DNA of 64,000 bases, from contig CM045760.1 in the NCBI GenBank assembly GCA_025200525.1, positions 47,759,932 through 47,823,931 on the forward strand, written 5' to 3'. The notes below the pieces were generated by a model. That model had not been told where the DNA came from, did not search any database, and saw nothing but the letters and a program-made list of their open reading frames with translations. Below, in pieces: positions 1-12,104 of this stretch (positions are counted from its first letter, which is position 1; every line of letters starts with the position of its first letter). This DNA comes from Camellia lanceoleosa (Eukaryota; Streptophyta; Magnoliopsida; Ericales; Theaceae). The position numbers and the translations under genes were made by a program.

Positions 1-904
1 AATGAAGGCTAGTAAGCAAGAACAATAAGGGGTGGCTAACCCCTTCACTTTTGAAACTTCAAAACATGATTTTTGGCCCTTTGAAAACTCTGAAAATCAA
101 TGTAGATATCAAAGAAAAAGAGTGGAATAGGAAGGATTTAAGCTACAGGTAAAGGTGTAGAAAGAGCAAGCTCTCTCTACCCTTTTGGTAGCCCTTCAAA
201 CCCAATCTTAAACGCTTCAAATAGACTCAAAACAACATAAAACAGTGAGAATTGTGAAGCAAATAAAAGAAATAAAAGCAAGAGAGAAGAAAACAAGCTT
301 ATGCCTTTCAAGGGGTAAGATTGTTGTTTGTGATCCAAACTTGGTTTCAACCCACTCTCAAGCTAAAATTATGCTTCTCCAAGATCAACCAAAGCTCTAA
401 AGTGGTGAGACAAGGTTGTGTATGGAGTATAGAGATGACACAAGGAAGTTAGGTTAGCTTACGGGTTGCTTACAATGGAAGAAGAAGGAGGAAGGAGCTC
501 TCAAGGTATATATAGGCTCTCTAAATTTTGTTCAACCCTCAAAACAATCACACAGCTTTGTTTTTATAGAATTTGAGCTCAAAAGGTGATAAATATCTTC
601 AAAAATGGACAACTGGCCGGTTCCCGCCCAGAATAGTGTTTTTCGCCACCAAGGGCCGACCGGCCATCACTGATGTATGGCGGGGCTTTGATGCCCTCCC
701 TTGTTTTTTGGTTCAAACTCAACTCAGAGTGGAAAAAGGTCCAAAAATGAAACTCATAGGTTCAAACAAGGTAAATGTTGAAGATTTGAGGTTATTTCGA
801 GAGCCTGATTGAATCTGAATCGCTGTGAATTCAAAGCACACAATTCAAATTTCATCATCGAGTGTATCGAACCAAGTGCCTAAGTCTTGCAGGCGGTCAA
901 AAAT
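1..904. other. Non-coding sequence, possible LTR-like or promoter repeat
   Basis: No recognisable protein is encoded here. Read on the minus strand, a TATA-like TATATATA lies near 503-510 and is followed by a pyrimidine-rich stretch, as in an LTR or gene promoter. The 79-residue reading frame at 573-812 matches no family I know. The rest is moderately AT-rich with repeated GTTCAAAC-type words. It could be a decayed LTR of the element that truncated the neighbouring glycosyltransferase, but I see no ends or target duplication. Confidence 0.3.
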
Positions 905-1520
905 GGGATGTCTATAACCCCTTCAAACTCTCAACGAGTCCCTTGTATGCTTTGTTTGACTGGTCTTAAACCGGGTCAGGGAGATTTCTACCATGAACCG
1001 GTACACAACCAAGGAATTATATCGGTTCAAATAGGTCTCTTTACTCGCCCGTAACAGTCTCATCAATCTTCAGCAAATGAAGGCAAAATAGCAATGACAT
1101 GGCTGGTGAAGGGAATAACAAGAATGGCGAGACACCCAACTTGTTGGCTATATCGATGGCACCAATGTTGAATGGATCGACGATGAGAGAAACCAACTGG
1201 GTAGGTGTGGATAATGAAGCTAAGGTGTGTTTGATAGAGGGTAGAAAGAGAGTGACTGTGAGGAAGATTTGGAAAGCAGCATTGAGGGGGTCATTGGGTA
1301 ATTGAATAGGTGGGAGAAAGATGTGGTGGATGGTTTTGGAGAGTTTTTGGAGGACTATTTTTTGGGCTATGGTGGGTGGTGCGAAAGAGGGGATGAGGAT
1401 GGTGGTGGAGAAGTGGCGGTGGTGGATGAGTTGCTTAGCGAATTCAATGGAAATCATAAGATGGCCTATACCTAGACTTGGTAGAAAAGTTACATGGGGT
1501 GTTTGATCCATAGTATACAA
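905..1520 (-). pseudogene. UDP-glycosyltransferase (UGT72-like) 5' fragment, broken
   Basis: Family role: cytosolic transfer of glucose from UDP-glucose to phenolic acceptors; UGT72B members include hydroquinone glucosyltransferase (arbutin synthase). Seen here: an N-terminal half starting MDQTPHVTFLPSLGIGHL, the usual acceptor-side start with its G-x-G-H motif, running for about 155 residues. The likely start is the second Met (1511) rather than the Met at 1520, because family members begin MxxTPHV. After KIDETVTGE there is an in-frame TAA, and two more stops interrupt a still recognisable stretch (CVPVHGRNLPDPV, then DQSNKAYK). Homology fades near position 905. The C-terminal half with the PSPG box is absent, so no active enzyme can be made. 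Two relatives of this fragment lie at the other end of the window. Confidence 0.85.
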
Positions 1521-1610
1521 GTGTTTGAGAAATTTGAGTTTGTGTGTTGTGGTTGTGCCGTTTTTTTTTTTTTTTTTTTGTATTGTATGGGATAAGAATT
1601 GGTTGGTTTC

Positions 1611-1619
1611 TATTTATAG
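1611..1619 (-). promoter_or_regulatory. TATA box of the glycosyltransferase pseudogene
   Basis: On the minus strand the sequence reads TCTATAAATAG, about 95 bases upstream of the inferred ATG at 1511. An A-rich run (poly-T on the plus strand, 1560-1579) lies in the presumed 5' leader. The pseudogene therefore keeps a plausible core promoter. Confidence 0.55.
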
Positions 1620-1858
1620 AAGAAAGAAGCAGAACTGCATGCAAATGAAAAGAAGAAAAAAAAATTATCATTACATGAAAATTACGCTCATTACAAACAC
1701 ACTTAATCCTACCATATATTTGTAATTCTCCCACAAAAGAATTGGTCTACAATGTCTTGCCTTTTTATTCACGTTGTGTTTTATAATTGAGAGTTGCAGA
1801 GAGCTCTAGAGAGGGATGATTGGGCCTAGTGAGGTAAGCACAAGCGTAAACCTCCTAA

Positions 1859-1880
1859 TAGGGGTGTAAAAATGGCCCGA
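1859..1880 (+). repeat. hAT left terminal inverted repeat
   Basis: It pairs with 7007-7027. Both read inward TAGG..TGTAA.AATGGCCCGA. The left copy has one extra base and a few changes. It directly abuts the target duplication CCTCCTAA. Confidence 0.85.
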
Positions 1881-2724
1881 GGCCCGTGGATAGCCTGAAG
1901 CATGCTCGCGGCCCGAGGTGGGCCCAATCCATTTCGGCACGGGCCCAAGCCCAGCCTAGTACCTTGGGCCCGGGCCTGAGCCTTCTATTTTTGTCCTAGC
2001 CTGGCGCAAAAAATGTCAGGCCCTGTGGGTAGCCCGGGTTGGCCCACACACCCGGCCCTCTCTCTACCACTAGTCAAATATCAAAAAAAAAAAAAAAAAA
2101 AACAACTTGCAACGGTTAAATAATTTAAAAAATTAAAAAATATAAAAAAATAAAATAAATAAAAGATTGAACTTGCAAAAATTTTAAAAATAAAAACAAA
2201 AATTTATTAATATTGTTATTTTATTAATTTAATATATTTATACATTACTTAACACATACATTAACAGATCCATTACACCACCACTCATTCTATAAAATTA
2301 ACAAACTCTTAACACACATTTTTGGCCCTATTTTTATCACTTTTTGTCATATAACACACTTTGTTTTAGCCACTCCATTGTGGATGCTCTTACAATGAAT
2401 GAATTAAAATATATATATATACATATATATAATTCAAATGGTTGATTGGTGTGTATTGTACTAGCCTGCCTGCCCCACCCCTAGCGTACTCTGTTCACTA
2501 TTGCATCTCAATCTCATCAATCACTCAAGTCTTCATTCAATGAATGAAAAAAAAAAATTTTAAAAATTCAAACGGTCATAAACGGTAAAAATTCAAACGG
2601 TCATAAAAATTCAAACATCCTAAGACAAACAGTAATATATATAATTTTTTTTTTTTTATAAATTTATTGCACTCTTTCAAACTATTATAAATATCATTCA
2701 TTTTTTAAAATAAATCTCACAAAT

Positions 2725-2759
<35 letters not shown>

Positions 2760-3066
2760 TCTCTCTCTCTTAAGCTCTGTCAATCTCTCTTAAACTCTTA
2801 ATCTCTCTCAACTCTCAATTAATTTTGAAGTGTCATCCCTAAGTGACAATTGCGATTGTGTAATAAGAAACTTTTATCAGAAGAAACTAATTTCTGTATC
2901 GCATTCGCTAGTCGGTAATATTAATTAGTTTAATTAAATTTATTAGCTACTCATTTTTTTCATTAATTATTTTTGCACATATATTAATTATAATTTTTTA
3001 CTCATTGTATTTACGCATTATTTAAATTAATTGTTAATTCTTATATATTGTTTTGCTTATATTACT
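1881..3066. other. hAT 5' non-coding region
   Basis: An AT-rich leader of the hAT element without a gene. It holds (AT)n runs near 2410, three near-copies of a 19-bp unit built on AAATTCAAACGGTCATAAA (2567-2620), a (CT)n microsatellite, and a GGATGCTCTTAC end-like word at 2382-2393 that resembles a common MITE terminus but has no partner I could find. Confidence 0.5.
2728..2771. repeat. (CT)n microsatellite
   Basis: An almost pure CT repeat of about 44 bp with a single CC interruption, inside the hAT leader. Confidence 0.95.
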
Positions 3067-3306
3067 ATGGATCCTAATATTCCTAATATTTATGTCGATG
3101 TTGATACATATACTACACAACATGAATCTGTTGATTCTTCTTCTAATATCCCTCTTCCAATAGTTGGATCATCATCTAGGAGCAGAAGTAGTAATGTTTG
3201 GGAACATTTTGAAAAAATAGCTATAAATAATCCTGATGGTACAATTACATTTAAAACAAAATATAAATATTGTGTACATTTACTTAGTGGTGCTTTTGCC
3301 AGAGGA

Positions 3307-3831
3307 TGAGTCTTTCAAGTATCGGTAGCATTCCCTTTATCAAAGTCTAGTACGCTAGGGACTGTCTGAAAGTGAAAGGCATCATTGGTAGGCGGCCAAG
3401 CGAACATTCCTGTGTGATTGGGGATAGGTAGGCGCAGTTAATCGACAATAGGGCAATTCGTTAATAGATATCTGTATAATGACTACCTCTTCTGAAGCCA
3501 TACCGCGAATCTCTTGTCTTCTGGTAAACGGTCGGAATCGATCACGTTAAAAAGCCTTCTTTTAAAGAGATCCCTTCCATCGATGCCTTCTGTCTCAATC
3601 GATTCAGATTTGTATCGGTAGAAACTCTATCAATCGGTGCAGTCTCGATCTTTCCATTCCGTCGCATCTGTTCTATTTAGCCAATCCTTCTTTGCTTGCT
3701 TCACCCATACTGCTGGTCATCGGTCGTACCCTATCGTCGAATCTGGAATCGAATCTGTGTCGGCATCTGTCCCACTGGCTGTTGAAGGTGCTGGCTGATG
3801 AAAGACATCCCCAGAATGCCCCCCTTTCTAG
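3307..3831. other. Organelle-like DNA insert in the hAT transposase
   Basis: It splits the BED-finger region between ...SGAFARG and YLKRHANKHL with only a few coding bases lost. Base composition changes abruptly: one 60-base line I counted (3361-3420) has 29 G+C, while the flanks are strongly AT-rich. It has no terminal inverted repeats, no evident target duplication and no poly-A. The texture (balanced composition, ATCGATT/CGATCGG-type words) is like plant mitochondrial intergenic DNA, so a nuclear insertion of mitochondrial DNA is my best guess. I could not identify a gene in it. Confidence 0.5.
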
Positions 3832-5151
3832 TTATCTTAAAAGGCATGCTAACAAACATTTACAAAGTCAACAACTTGATATTCGAAGTCAAATGCAATT
3901 AGGGGCTTCATCAACTAGTAATTTGCAAACATTTTCATATGATCTTATACGTGCACAAAATTCTGCAGTTGATTATATTATTAAAAAAGAACAACCTTTT
4001 ACTACTCGTGAATGTCCTGATTTTACCGAAATGATTCACGAAATTTTGCACCGCAATATCAAAGTTTTTCAAGAAATACTCCTAGAAAAAGGATTTTAAA
4101 GAAATTTGAGGATGTTAAAAGTGAATTATTTGACATCTTTAAAATTTTAAATGGAAGAGTTTGTTTAACATATGATATGTGGTCAAATAATGGTTTTGAA
4201 TATCAATGTATTACTGCACATTTTTTGATAATGATTGGAAATTAAATAAAAGAATTATTTCATTTAAATTAGTTGAACTTCCATGCACTGGTCATTCGCT
4301 TGGTGTAGAAATAAGAAATGTATTATATGAGTGGGCTTTACAAAATAAAATATTTACGATTAGTTTAGATAATGCAACATATTATAATCAAACTGTAGTC
4401 CATTTAAAATCAATTTTACAATTACTGGTTGATGGTGATTTATTTCATATTCTGATTGTTAAAGAAGCTATGCATGTATACGAGATTTTTGTACTTGTAA
4501 TAAAAAATGCAGTTGTTACTATTATGCCTTCTGCTAATTGAATTTCGGAATATAGAAAAATTTGTCAATGAGAAAATATGCCATTTATAAAATTAATTTT
4601 AGATGTAGATAGTAGGTAAAATTCAACATATAATATGTTAAAAATAGCTTGTAAACAAATAAGAGCAATAGATTTATTTTTTGCAACAACATCAATAGGA
4701 GGAGTACTGACTCCCACAGAATTTAATTGGCACCAAGCAGTCTTGTATAAAGATTTTTTAAAAGTTTTTGATACTTCAAAAAAATTATTTTCTTATATAT
4801 ATATTCTTACTTCACCATTTGTTTTATACATGCTAGCAGAAATAATTAAAGTTTTCTTAAAATATATGGATAATGAATATTATGTAACCATTATTACTTC
4901 AATAATGAAAGCAAAATTTGATAAATATTTTGATGTTTTGCCTCATCTATTGGGTTTAGTCATAATAATTGATCGTAGGTGTAAAGAAATTGGTTTACAA
5001 TAATATTTAGAGCATCTTTTCGTTGATCAAACACACTTTGCCCTTATTATACAAACATGCAACAAATTATTTGAAGAATACAGGGCAACTGCATCTGTAA
5101 ATACACATGAACACACTACACTAGCAGTCTCATCTCGATGCAAGAGATTAA

Positions 5152-5946
5152 GGCTATATTTGGTATGGCTCTGGAATCTTAATTCCAGAGTTATTTTCAA
5201 CACATTGTTTGGTTTAAGCTTTCCAAAATTGATTCCAAGTCACATTTGAAAACTCATTTGAAAACCTGTTTGGTAGCACATTGAGTTTTTAAATTTTGAA
5301 TTTTGAAATGAGTGATTTTGGTCTACCCAGTCGTCCTTCCGGACACCCCCTCCCCCCCGATGTCCGGTCGATTGACTGGAACAATTTTTTTTTTTTTTGG
5401 CACTTGTTATTTGGGGAAAAGAAATGGGAATTTGTTTTGGATTTTTTTTAACAAAAATAATATATTTTTTTATATTTTAAATCAAAAATATTTTTAAAAA
5501 ATAATTCGAACCAAATATACAATAAAAGTTATTTTACAGTAATTGAATATTTATTTTGAAAAAAAAATTTATTTCCTTTGTAATATTTTCAATTAAAAAA
5601 ATTGATTAATGTTATTTGTTGTTAGTAATTAGTTTTTTTAATTAAATTTTAAAAAGAGTTTGGTTATGAATGTTGATCAGAATTTTCAATAGAGTTTTGA
5701 GTAGTGTGTTTGGTTATGAGTTATAATAATTTGAATTAAGTTTTGAAAACGCTTTCCAAAACTCATAACCAAACAAATTTTCTTATTTCACATGTCACAT
5801 CAAACATTCAAATCTCAATTTAAAACTATTTTCAAAACTCATAACTAAACAAATTTTCTACACTCAAATCATAATTTCAAAATTCACAAACTCAAAATAC
5901 AACTCTATTATCAAATCATATTTAGAAAACTCTACCAAATGCTACC
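5152..5946. mobile_element. MITE, PIF/Harbinger (Tourist-like)
   Basis: It has a TAA target duplication (5149-5151 and 5947-5949). Its imperfect terminal repeats read inward GGCTATATTTGGTATGG (left) and GGTAGCATTTGGTAGAG (right). The three-base T-A-rich target and GG...TTTGGT ends fit PIF/Harbinger MITEs. The 795-bp body is AT-rich and contains an internal inverted pair around GTTTGGTTATGAGT (5708-5721) and its complement near 5760-5775. It encodes nothing and sits inside the hAT transposase. Confidence 0.75.
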
Positions 5947-7006
5947 TAAGTGTTTTTTCAGTAATAAAAAGTAGAAGAATATTTCAACATACAAGTGTAA
6001 GCAGTTCTGAACTACAGCGTTATTTGGAAAGCCCGTCAATGGATGATTTTGATGATTTTGACATTTTGAAATGGTGGAAATAAAATGAAACTATGTGGCA
6101 TGTGGTTTTACAGATGGCTCGTGATATACTAACCATTCCTATTTCTACAGTTGATTTAGAAACAGCTTTTAGTGCAAGTGGACGGGTGCTGAGCGATTAC
6201 CGGAGTAGGCTTTCACCCCAAATGGTTGAGGCACTGATGATATCTAGAGATCGTATACATGCACTTACAAGAAAACAAAATTATAGTGAAAATGAGCGAA
6301 TTCAAAATGATTTGGATGATATATCCTCAGGCAACGTGACTGAAATGTTTGTCTCCTTCGATGATTGATCAACAATTTGTTTTGTACTATTTTATTTCAT
6401 TTCGGTTTTTTTTTTATTTTATTAGATTATTGAGGTGGAGTATAATGCAAATGATTGGTAGGCTAGTAGATGCCAACCTAGTTAAGATGTACTTGACCTA
6501 TAATGATGCAATTGATTTATCATCATCAATAATCTACACCTATTTTATTTAATAATATCAATTTTTGTAATATTTTATTTCATTTTGAAATAAAAATTAT
6601 TCATTCAATAAATGTTATATAAATAATTTAATATTGTAATATTGAAAGTTTCATTTTCATATATATATAATTATTCATTTCGAAAGAAAAAAAAATTACA
6701 TAATTGCATACTTTTTTAGTTATAAGTTCATAATTAAAAAAATATAAGTCATACATAATTAAATTTAAATATCACCATGAAATATAACCAAACAAAACGT
6801 CTCATTAATTTTAACTAAAATACTATAGTATAATTTTTCTTTTCTTTTTATTCCTAATAATAAAAAAAAGGCCCAACTAGGGCTGGCCCACAACCTAGGC
6901 CCTATTATGATTGGGCTTGGGCTTGGGCCTGGGCCCCACTTTTTGGCCCATGGCTTGACCCGCTAAAAAAGAGGGAGCCCACGAGGTCTGCTTGGGCTGG
7001 GTCGGG

Positions 7007-7027
7007 TCGGGCCATTATTACATCCTA
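7007..7027 (-). repeat. hAT right terminal inverted repeat
   Basis: Reverse complement of the left terminus with a few substitutions. It is followed at once by the second copy of CCTCCTAA. Confidence 0.85.
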
Positions 7028-7035
7028 CCTCCTAA

Positions 7036-7254
7036 GACAATAGAACTTAGAAAAGTATGAGAATGAGACTTATCAACCAAGATTTTTTTAAGGGGTAATA
7101 ATACAAATTCATTTTTATAATTCAAAAATTATAATTTTCATCACATTTTACATGGATTCCATATGAATCTCACATTATATAAATTAATTTTTATCATACT
7201 CATTTAGAAATTTTGAGTGGGCAAATTTGAGTTACCAAATTTTCCCCTTTTTAA
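7036..7254. other. AT-rich spacer
   Basis: About 220 bp between the hAT element and Copia I. I see no gene and no clear element ends. Confidence 0.6.
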
Positions 7255-7896
7255 TGTTGGAGTATGAGACCCAATTGCTTTATTAAAACTATTTAATTTA
7301 GTTCAGCATTAGTTATAATATATTTTATATATTATATCTAACTTTTGGAGACCCAATGGGTATTTAGTAATTTGTTTGGTGACAACTAGGATTTTGATAA
7401 AAAAAAACCCAAGATAGAACAATAACTTATTGGTGTTGTTTTACCTTTGAAGTGCAGGGGTTGCTATAAGGTTTTGGTCCCTTTTTGGTGGGTGTGTTTT
7501 TCAGTTGTTGCTTAGAAACTCTTTGGCTGCTTTGAAGCATTGTCTTTGTGCATATTTCGCTGCTTTAGTGAATATTGATTTGGGTCTATTATTTTTGCTC
7601 TTTTACAACTCTGTTTCGAAAACTTTTGTTCATCTATTTGGTGAGGTCTTTCCACTTATTTATTTGTGATTATTTGGAATTCACCTAAGAATGGTTTTGT
7701 GAGACCATTCGTGTCTCGTTTGTAATCGTTTGGAAACTTTTGATTGATAATGGAATTGAATTTCGATCACGTTGACGTACCTCACATTGAGGGAACTACG
7801 TAAAATTCTTGTCTCATCGTTGATTTAATTTTTCAGCATTAGTTTTTATTCCCATTGATTGATCTACTTGTGGAAAATCATATATTTTCCCTAACA
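7255..7896 (+). repeat. Copia I 5' LTR
   Basis: About 642 bp, starting TG and ending CCCTAACA. It matches the two pieces of the 3' LTR along most of its length. Relative to the 3' copy it seems to lack about 17 bp just after TGTTGG. Confidence 0.8.
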
Positions 7897-7898
7897 AC

Positions 7899-7910
7899 TT
7901 GTATCAGAGC
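7899..7910 (+). promoter_or_regulatory. Copia I primer binding site
   Basis: TTGTATCAGAGC lies two bases after the LTR end. It differs by one base from TGGTATCAGAGC, the usual plant copia site complementary to the 3' end of initiator-Met tRNA. Confidence 0.75.
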
Positions 7911-8013
7911 TTACGGTTTATTTGGGTTTATTTATTTATGTAAATCAATGAAGGGATATATGGGTTATATATCTAGCTTCAATGAATGCAATTGGGTAAC
8001 TTGAAAAACTAAA

Positions 8014-11000
8014 ATGGAGGACCTATTATTTTGTAAAGATTTGTATGGGCCTATTGAAGGTGATAGTGGCAAACCCGTGGGTATAAAACATGATGAATGA
8101 AAGAGACTTAATCAAAAAGTCATTGATGTTATCCGTCAATGGATTGATGACAGTGTGTTTTATGATGTTGTTGCTGAAACTTTGGTACATGACTTATGGA
8201 AACAATTATGTCTTTATGATAGAAAATCAGCCACAAATAATGATTTTCTATTTCATAAGTTGGTTAATTTAAAATATAAAGATGGCAGTCCCATTCTGGA
8301 ACATTTGAATGAAATAAAGAGTATTGTTAACCAACTTGCTTCCATGAAAATTATTTTTGATGATGAGTTGCAGGCTTTGATGCTACTTAGTTCTTTGCCC
8401 GAAAGTTAGGAGTTGTCACAATGAGCTAAGTCACAATGAACAATGAGCTAAGTCACAATGCTACTTAGTAATTCGACGCTCGATGGAGTTGTCACAATGA
8501 GCTAAGTCACTAGTAGCTTATTGAATGAGCAAACTAGAAGAAAATTGGCGAGTTCCTCTCATTCGAAGGCATTTGTTGTGAGAGGCCGAAACAAAACAAG
8601 GGGAAGGAGTAAGACTCCTCATGGTCGTGATCAAAGCCGCAACAAATCAAGAGATGGTTCGTTTTCAAACAAAGACATTAAGTGTCATTATTGCCATGAG
8701 AAAGGGCATATGAAGCGGGAATGCCGAAAGCTCGAGAACAAGGAGAAAAGGTGTGACAAAAGTGTGGATAAGATGCAAGAAGACACAACAGTGGTTACTG
8801 CCAATGGTGATCTCATGGTTGTTTGTGAAGATGATTGTGTCAATTTTATGGGCTAAGAGAGCAATTGTGTGATTGATTTCAGTGCTTCTTTTCATGTGAC
8901 TTCCTGAGTTGATTTTTTCACTACCTACACCAAAAAAGATTATGGTTGTGTTCAAATGGGTACTGAAGGTTTGTCCAAGATTGTTGTCATGGGTGATGTT
9001 TGCTTGGAAACAAATTTGGGCTACAAGTTGTTGCTTAATGATGTGAGGCATGTTCCAGACATTTGCCTCAATTTGATCTCTACTGGGAAGCTAGATGATG
9101 AAGGTTCCAACAACAAATTTGGTGATGGAAAATGGAAGCTCACAAAGGGTTCTTTGGTCGTGGCTAAGTGCAAAAAGACTCACACACTTTATTCGATACA
9201 ACGAAAAATTTGTAAAGGTGTTATCAATGCACTTGAGGATGATATTTCTACCAAATTATGGCGTAACCGACTTGGGCACATGAGTGAAAAGGGGCTGCAA
9301 GTTTTGTTCAAGAAAGAGTTTCTACCCAGTTTGAAAGGTACACATCTTAAAACTTATGTTCATTGTTTAGCAGGTAAACAACATAGAGTTTCTTTTCATA
9401 AAAATGTTGCTTCTAGAAAAGAAAATGTTTTGGAGTTGATTCATTCGAATGTTTGTGGTCCTTTAAAAGTGGTGCACTTTATTTTATTACTTTCATTGAT
9501 GATTATTCAAGTAAAGTTTGGGTTTTTGTACTAAAAACTAAAGATCAAGTTTTAGATGTATTTAAACATTTTCAGGCCATGGTTGAAAGAGAAACAAGGC
9601 AGAAATTGAAGTGCATCCAAATAGACAACGATGGTGAATACATTGGGCCATTTGATGAATATTGTCGCAGCCAAGATATTCAGCACCAAAAGACAGTTAA
9701 GAAGACTCCTTAACAAAATGGTGTTGCCGAGAGGATGAACCGCACTGTTGTAGAAAGAACAACGTGTCTGCTTTCATATGCTAAATTGCCAAGATTCTTT
9801 TGGGGTGAGGCAATAAGGACAACGGTTGACGTGATCAATTTGTTTCCTTCATATCCTTTGAATGGTGATGTTCCCAAAAAAGTTTAGACCAATAAAGATG
9901 TGTCTTATGAGCACTTGGGAGTGTTTGATTGCCGAGCCTTTGTTCACATTCCAAAGGATGAGAGGTCCAAGCTTGATAGCAAGTCAAGACAATGCATTTT
10001 TTTTTGCTATGGGCATGATGAATTTGGTTATAGATTGTGGATCTGGTCAATAAGAAAGTTATTCATAGCCATGATGTTGTGTTTCTTGAAGACCAAATAA
10101 TTGAAGACTTTGGCAAAGGTGATCAACCGGAGCCAAAAACTAGTGATCTTATTGACATGGATCTATCTCCTTCATCTTCGGTCGATGATGAAAATGGGGA
10201 AGATGTGCAGCTACCAATTGAAAATGTGGAGGATGATACTAATCCTAATAAAGTCGAGCCAGAAATTAAGAAAGGGCATCCAACTCAAGAACCACCACCA
10301 TAACTTGACTTGAGAAAATCTACAAGGAATTGGCAACCTTCGAGAAAGTATCCTTCCAGTGAATTTGTGTTGAAATCCGATCAAGGGGAGCTCGAGTTAC
10401 CAAGAAGGAATTGAGCTTGCAAAGAAAGCTGATTGGAAAAAGGCCATGAAAAGGAAATGAATTCCTTACTTGAAAATCACACTTACGATTTAGTAAAATT
10501 GCTTAAGGGGAGGAAAATTCTGAAAAATAAGTGGGTCTTCAAATTGAAGAATGATGGCAAGAATCTAAGGTACAAGGCATGCCTTGTTGTAAAAGGTTTT
10601 GGGCAAAAGAAATGTGTTGACTTTGATGAAATTTTCTCGCCAGTTATGAGGATGTCTTCTATTCAGGTTATACTTGGCATGGCTGCAAGTATGAACCTTG
10701 AAGTTAAGCAACTTGATGTGAAGACTGCATTTCTTCATGGTGATCTTAAAAAAGAAATTTACATGGAGCAACCGGAGGGTTTTATGGAAAAAAGGAAAAA
10801 GAAATTGGTTTTGCAAATTGAAGAAAAGTTTGTATGGTCTCAAGTAAGCGCCGCGCCAATGGCACAAAAAATTTGGCTCTTTTATGATGAATAATGGTTT
10901 TTCTAAAACCACTTCGGACCATTGTGTGTTTGTGAAAAAAAATTCGGATATCAAATTTATTATTCTTTTGCTTTATGTTGATGACATGTTAATTTTGGGT

Positions 11001-11943
11001 TAAGATTCTACCATGATTAACAAGTTGAAGTTAGAGTTGAGTCAGTCTTTTGCTATGAAAGATTTGGGACCAGCAAACAAATACTTGGTATGAAAATTGT
11101 TCGTGATCGCAAAAAGGGGTTGATTTGGTTGTCTCAAGAAAGTTACATTAAGAAAGTTTTTGAGAGGTTCAACATGGATAAAGCAAATCCAATTGGTTGT
11201 CCACTTGCGGGTCATTTCAAGCTTAGTTCAAATCAATGTCCTAAAAATGAGAAAGACAAGGAAGAGATGTTGGAAATTCCTTATGCTTCAACGGTTGGTT
11301 CTTTGATGTACGCCGTGGTTTTTACAAGGCCGGATATTGCTCATGTCGTTGGTGTGGTGAGTCAGTTTCTTTCTAATCTGGGTAAGGAACATTGGGCAGC
11401 GGTGAAATGAATTCTAAGGTATCTTCGAAGGACTTCGAAGGTGTGTTTGTGTTTTAGGGATGGTAAGCCGATGCTTAATGGGTTCACAAATTCTGACATA
11501 GCCGGTGATGTTGAGTCTAGAAAATTTACTTCGGGTATTTCATGACATTTGCAGGGGGAGCTGTGGCATGGCAATCTAAATTGCAAAAATATGTTGCTCT
11601 CTCAACTACCAAAAATGAATTTATTGCCATTACGGAAGCTTTCAAAGAAGAGTTATGGTTAAAGAAATTTTTGCATGAGTTAGGTTTGACTCAAGAAAGG
11701 TATGTGCTTTATTATGATAGTCAAAGTGCTATTAATTTGAGTAAAAATTCTACTTTTCATTTGAGATCGAAACATATTGATGTAAGAAATCATTGGATTC
11801 GTGATGTGCTAGATTCGAAATTGTTGCAACTCAAAAAAGTTCGCACAAATGATAATATTTTGGATATGTTGATTACGACTTTGTCGAGGGACAAACATTT
11901 AAAGTGTCGAACTTTGGCGGGTATGGTTGATATCTCCACCTAA
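8014..11943 (+). pseudogene. Copia I gag-pol polyprotein, broken
   Basis: Family role: capsid, protease, integrase, reverse transcriptase and RNase H for retrotransposition. Gag: MEDLLFCKDLYG at 8014, a stop near 8089, the LWKQLCLYD region (8190-8220), and a zinc knuckle CHYCHEKGHMKREC (about 8692-8733, C-x2-C-x4-H-x4-C). Protease: VIDFSASFHVTS near 8870, where the D-T/S-G active site has become D-F-S. Integrase: LWRNRLGH zinc region (9257), then FITFIDDYS (about 9480) in another frame, then QNGVAERMNRT after a stop (about 9715). RT: the core at 10433-10894 with LDVKTAFLHGDL, and an intact YVDDM near 10976-10990. RNase H runs from about 11405 to the end at 11943. At least six stops or frame changes prevent translation. 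Confidence 0.88.
8424..8510 (+). repeat. Short direct repeats in Copia I gag
   Basis: Three near-copies of CACAATGAGCTAAGTCAC lie close together in a region that should code for the end of Gag. They are a local duplication that destroys the frame. Confidence 0.7.
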
Positions 11944-11948
11944 GTTGA

Positions 11949-11960
11949 TAGGGAGAGAAT
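11949..11960 (+). promoter_or_regulatory. Copia I polypurine tract
   Basis: TAGGGAGAGAAT sits immediately upstream of the 3' LTR and six bases after the polyprotein stop. It is the plus-strand primer site of the element. Confidence 0.65.
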
Positions 11961-12104
11961 TATTGGATATACGTCCTCAGTGGAGTATGGGACCCAATTG
12001 GTCTATTAAAAATATTTAATTTAGTTTGGTGTTGGTTATAATATATTTTATACATTATATCTAACTTTTGGAGGCCCAATGGGTATTTAATAATCTGTTT
12101 GGTG
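11961..12104 (+). repeat. Copia I 3' LTR, first part
   Basis: Matches 7255-7392 of the 5' LTR. It starts TATTGGATATACG, so the terminal TG is altered. It is cut at 12104 by the solo LTR; the last five bases TGGTG are the target site of that insertion. Confidence 0.8.

Larger units (their letters stand above)
3067..6368 (+). pseudogene. hAT transposase, BED finger to dimerisation domain, broken
   Basis: Family role: cut-and-paste transposase, nuclear, binding the element ends and working as a dimer. Domains in order: a low-complexity N-terminus; a BED zinc finger (SNVWEHFEKI, then KYKYC where the first Cys of the C-x-x-C pair is replaced by Tyr); finger continuation YLKRHANKHL at 3833; the RNase H-like core with LTYDMWSN and SFKLVELPCTGHS (4150-4310); a middle region (4635-5003); and the hAT C-terminal dimerisation block at 6114-6260 (ARDILTIPISTV, then SGRVLSDYRSRLSP). 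At least two frameshifts and several stops are visible (for example at 4097, 4541, 5003). It is interrupted at 3307-3831 by foreign DNA and at 5152-5946 by a MITE; in both cases the protein homology resumes after the insert. Confidence 0.85.
1859..7027 (+). mobile_element. hAT-superfamily DNA transposon, decayed
   Basis: The element is bounded by an exact 8-bp target duplication CCTCCTAA (1851-1858 and 7028-7035), the hAT hallmark. Its ends are imperfect terminal inverted repeats: left TAGGGGTGTAAAAATGGCCC and, read inward from the right, TAGGATGTAATAATGGCCC. Both subterminal zones are rich in GGCCC/GGGCC words, as is common in plant hAT elements. Length is about 5.2 kb including two later insertions. 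The transposase between the ends is related to the plant BED-finger / RICESLEEPER-like group but is full of stops, so the copy is not autonomous. Confidence 0.9.

Noticed and set aside
573..812. 79-residue plus-strand frame
   Set aside because: No recognisable family, no start context, low-complexity surroundings. Probably chance.
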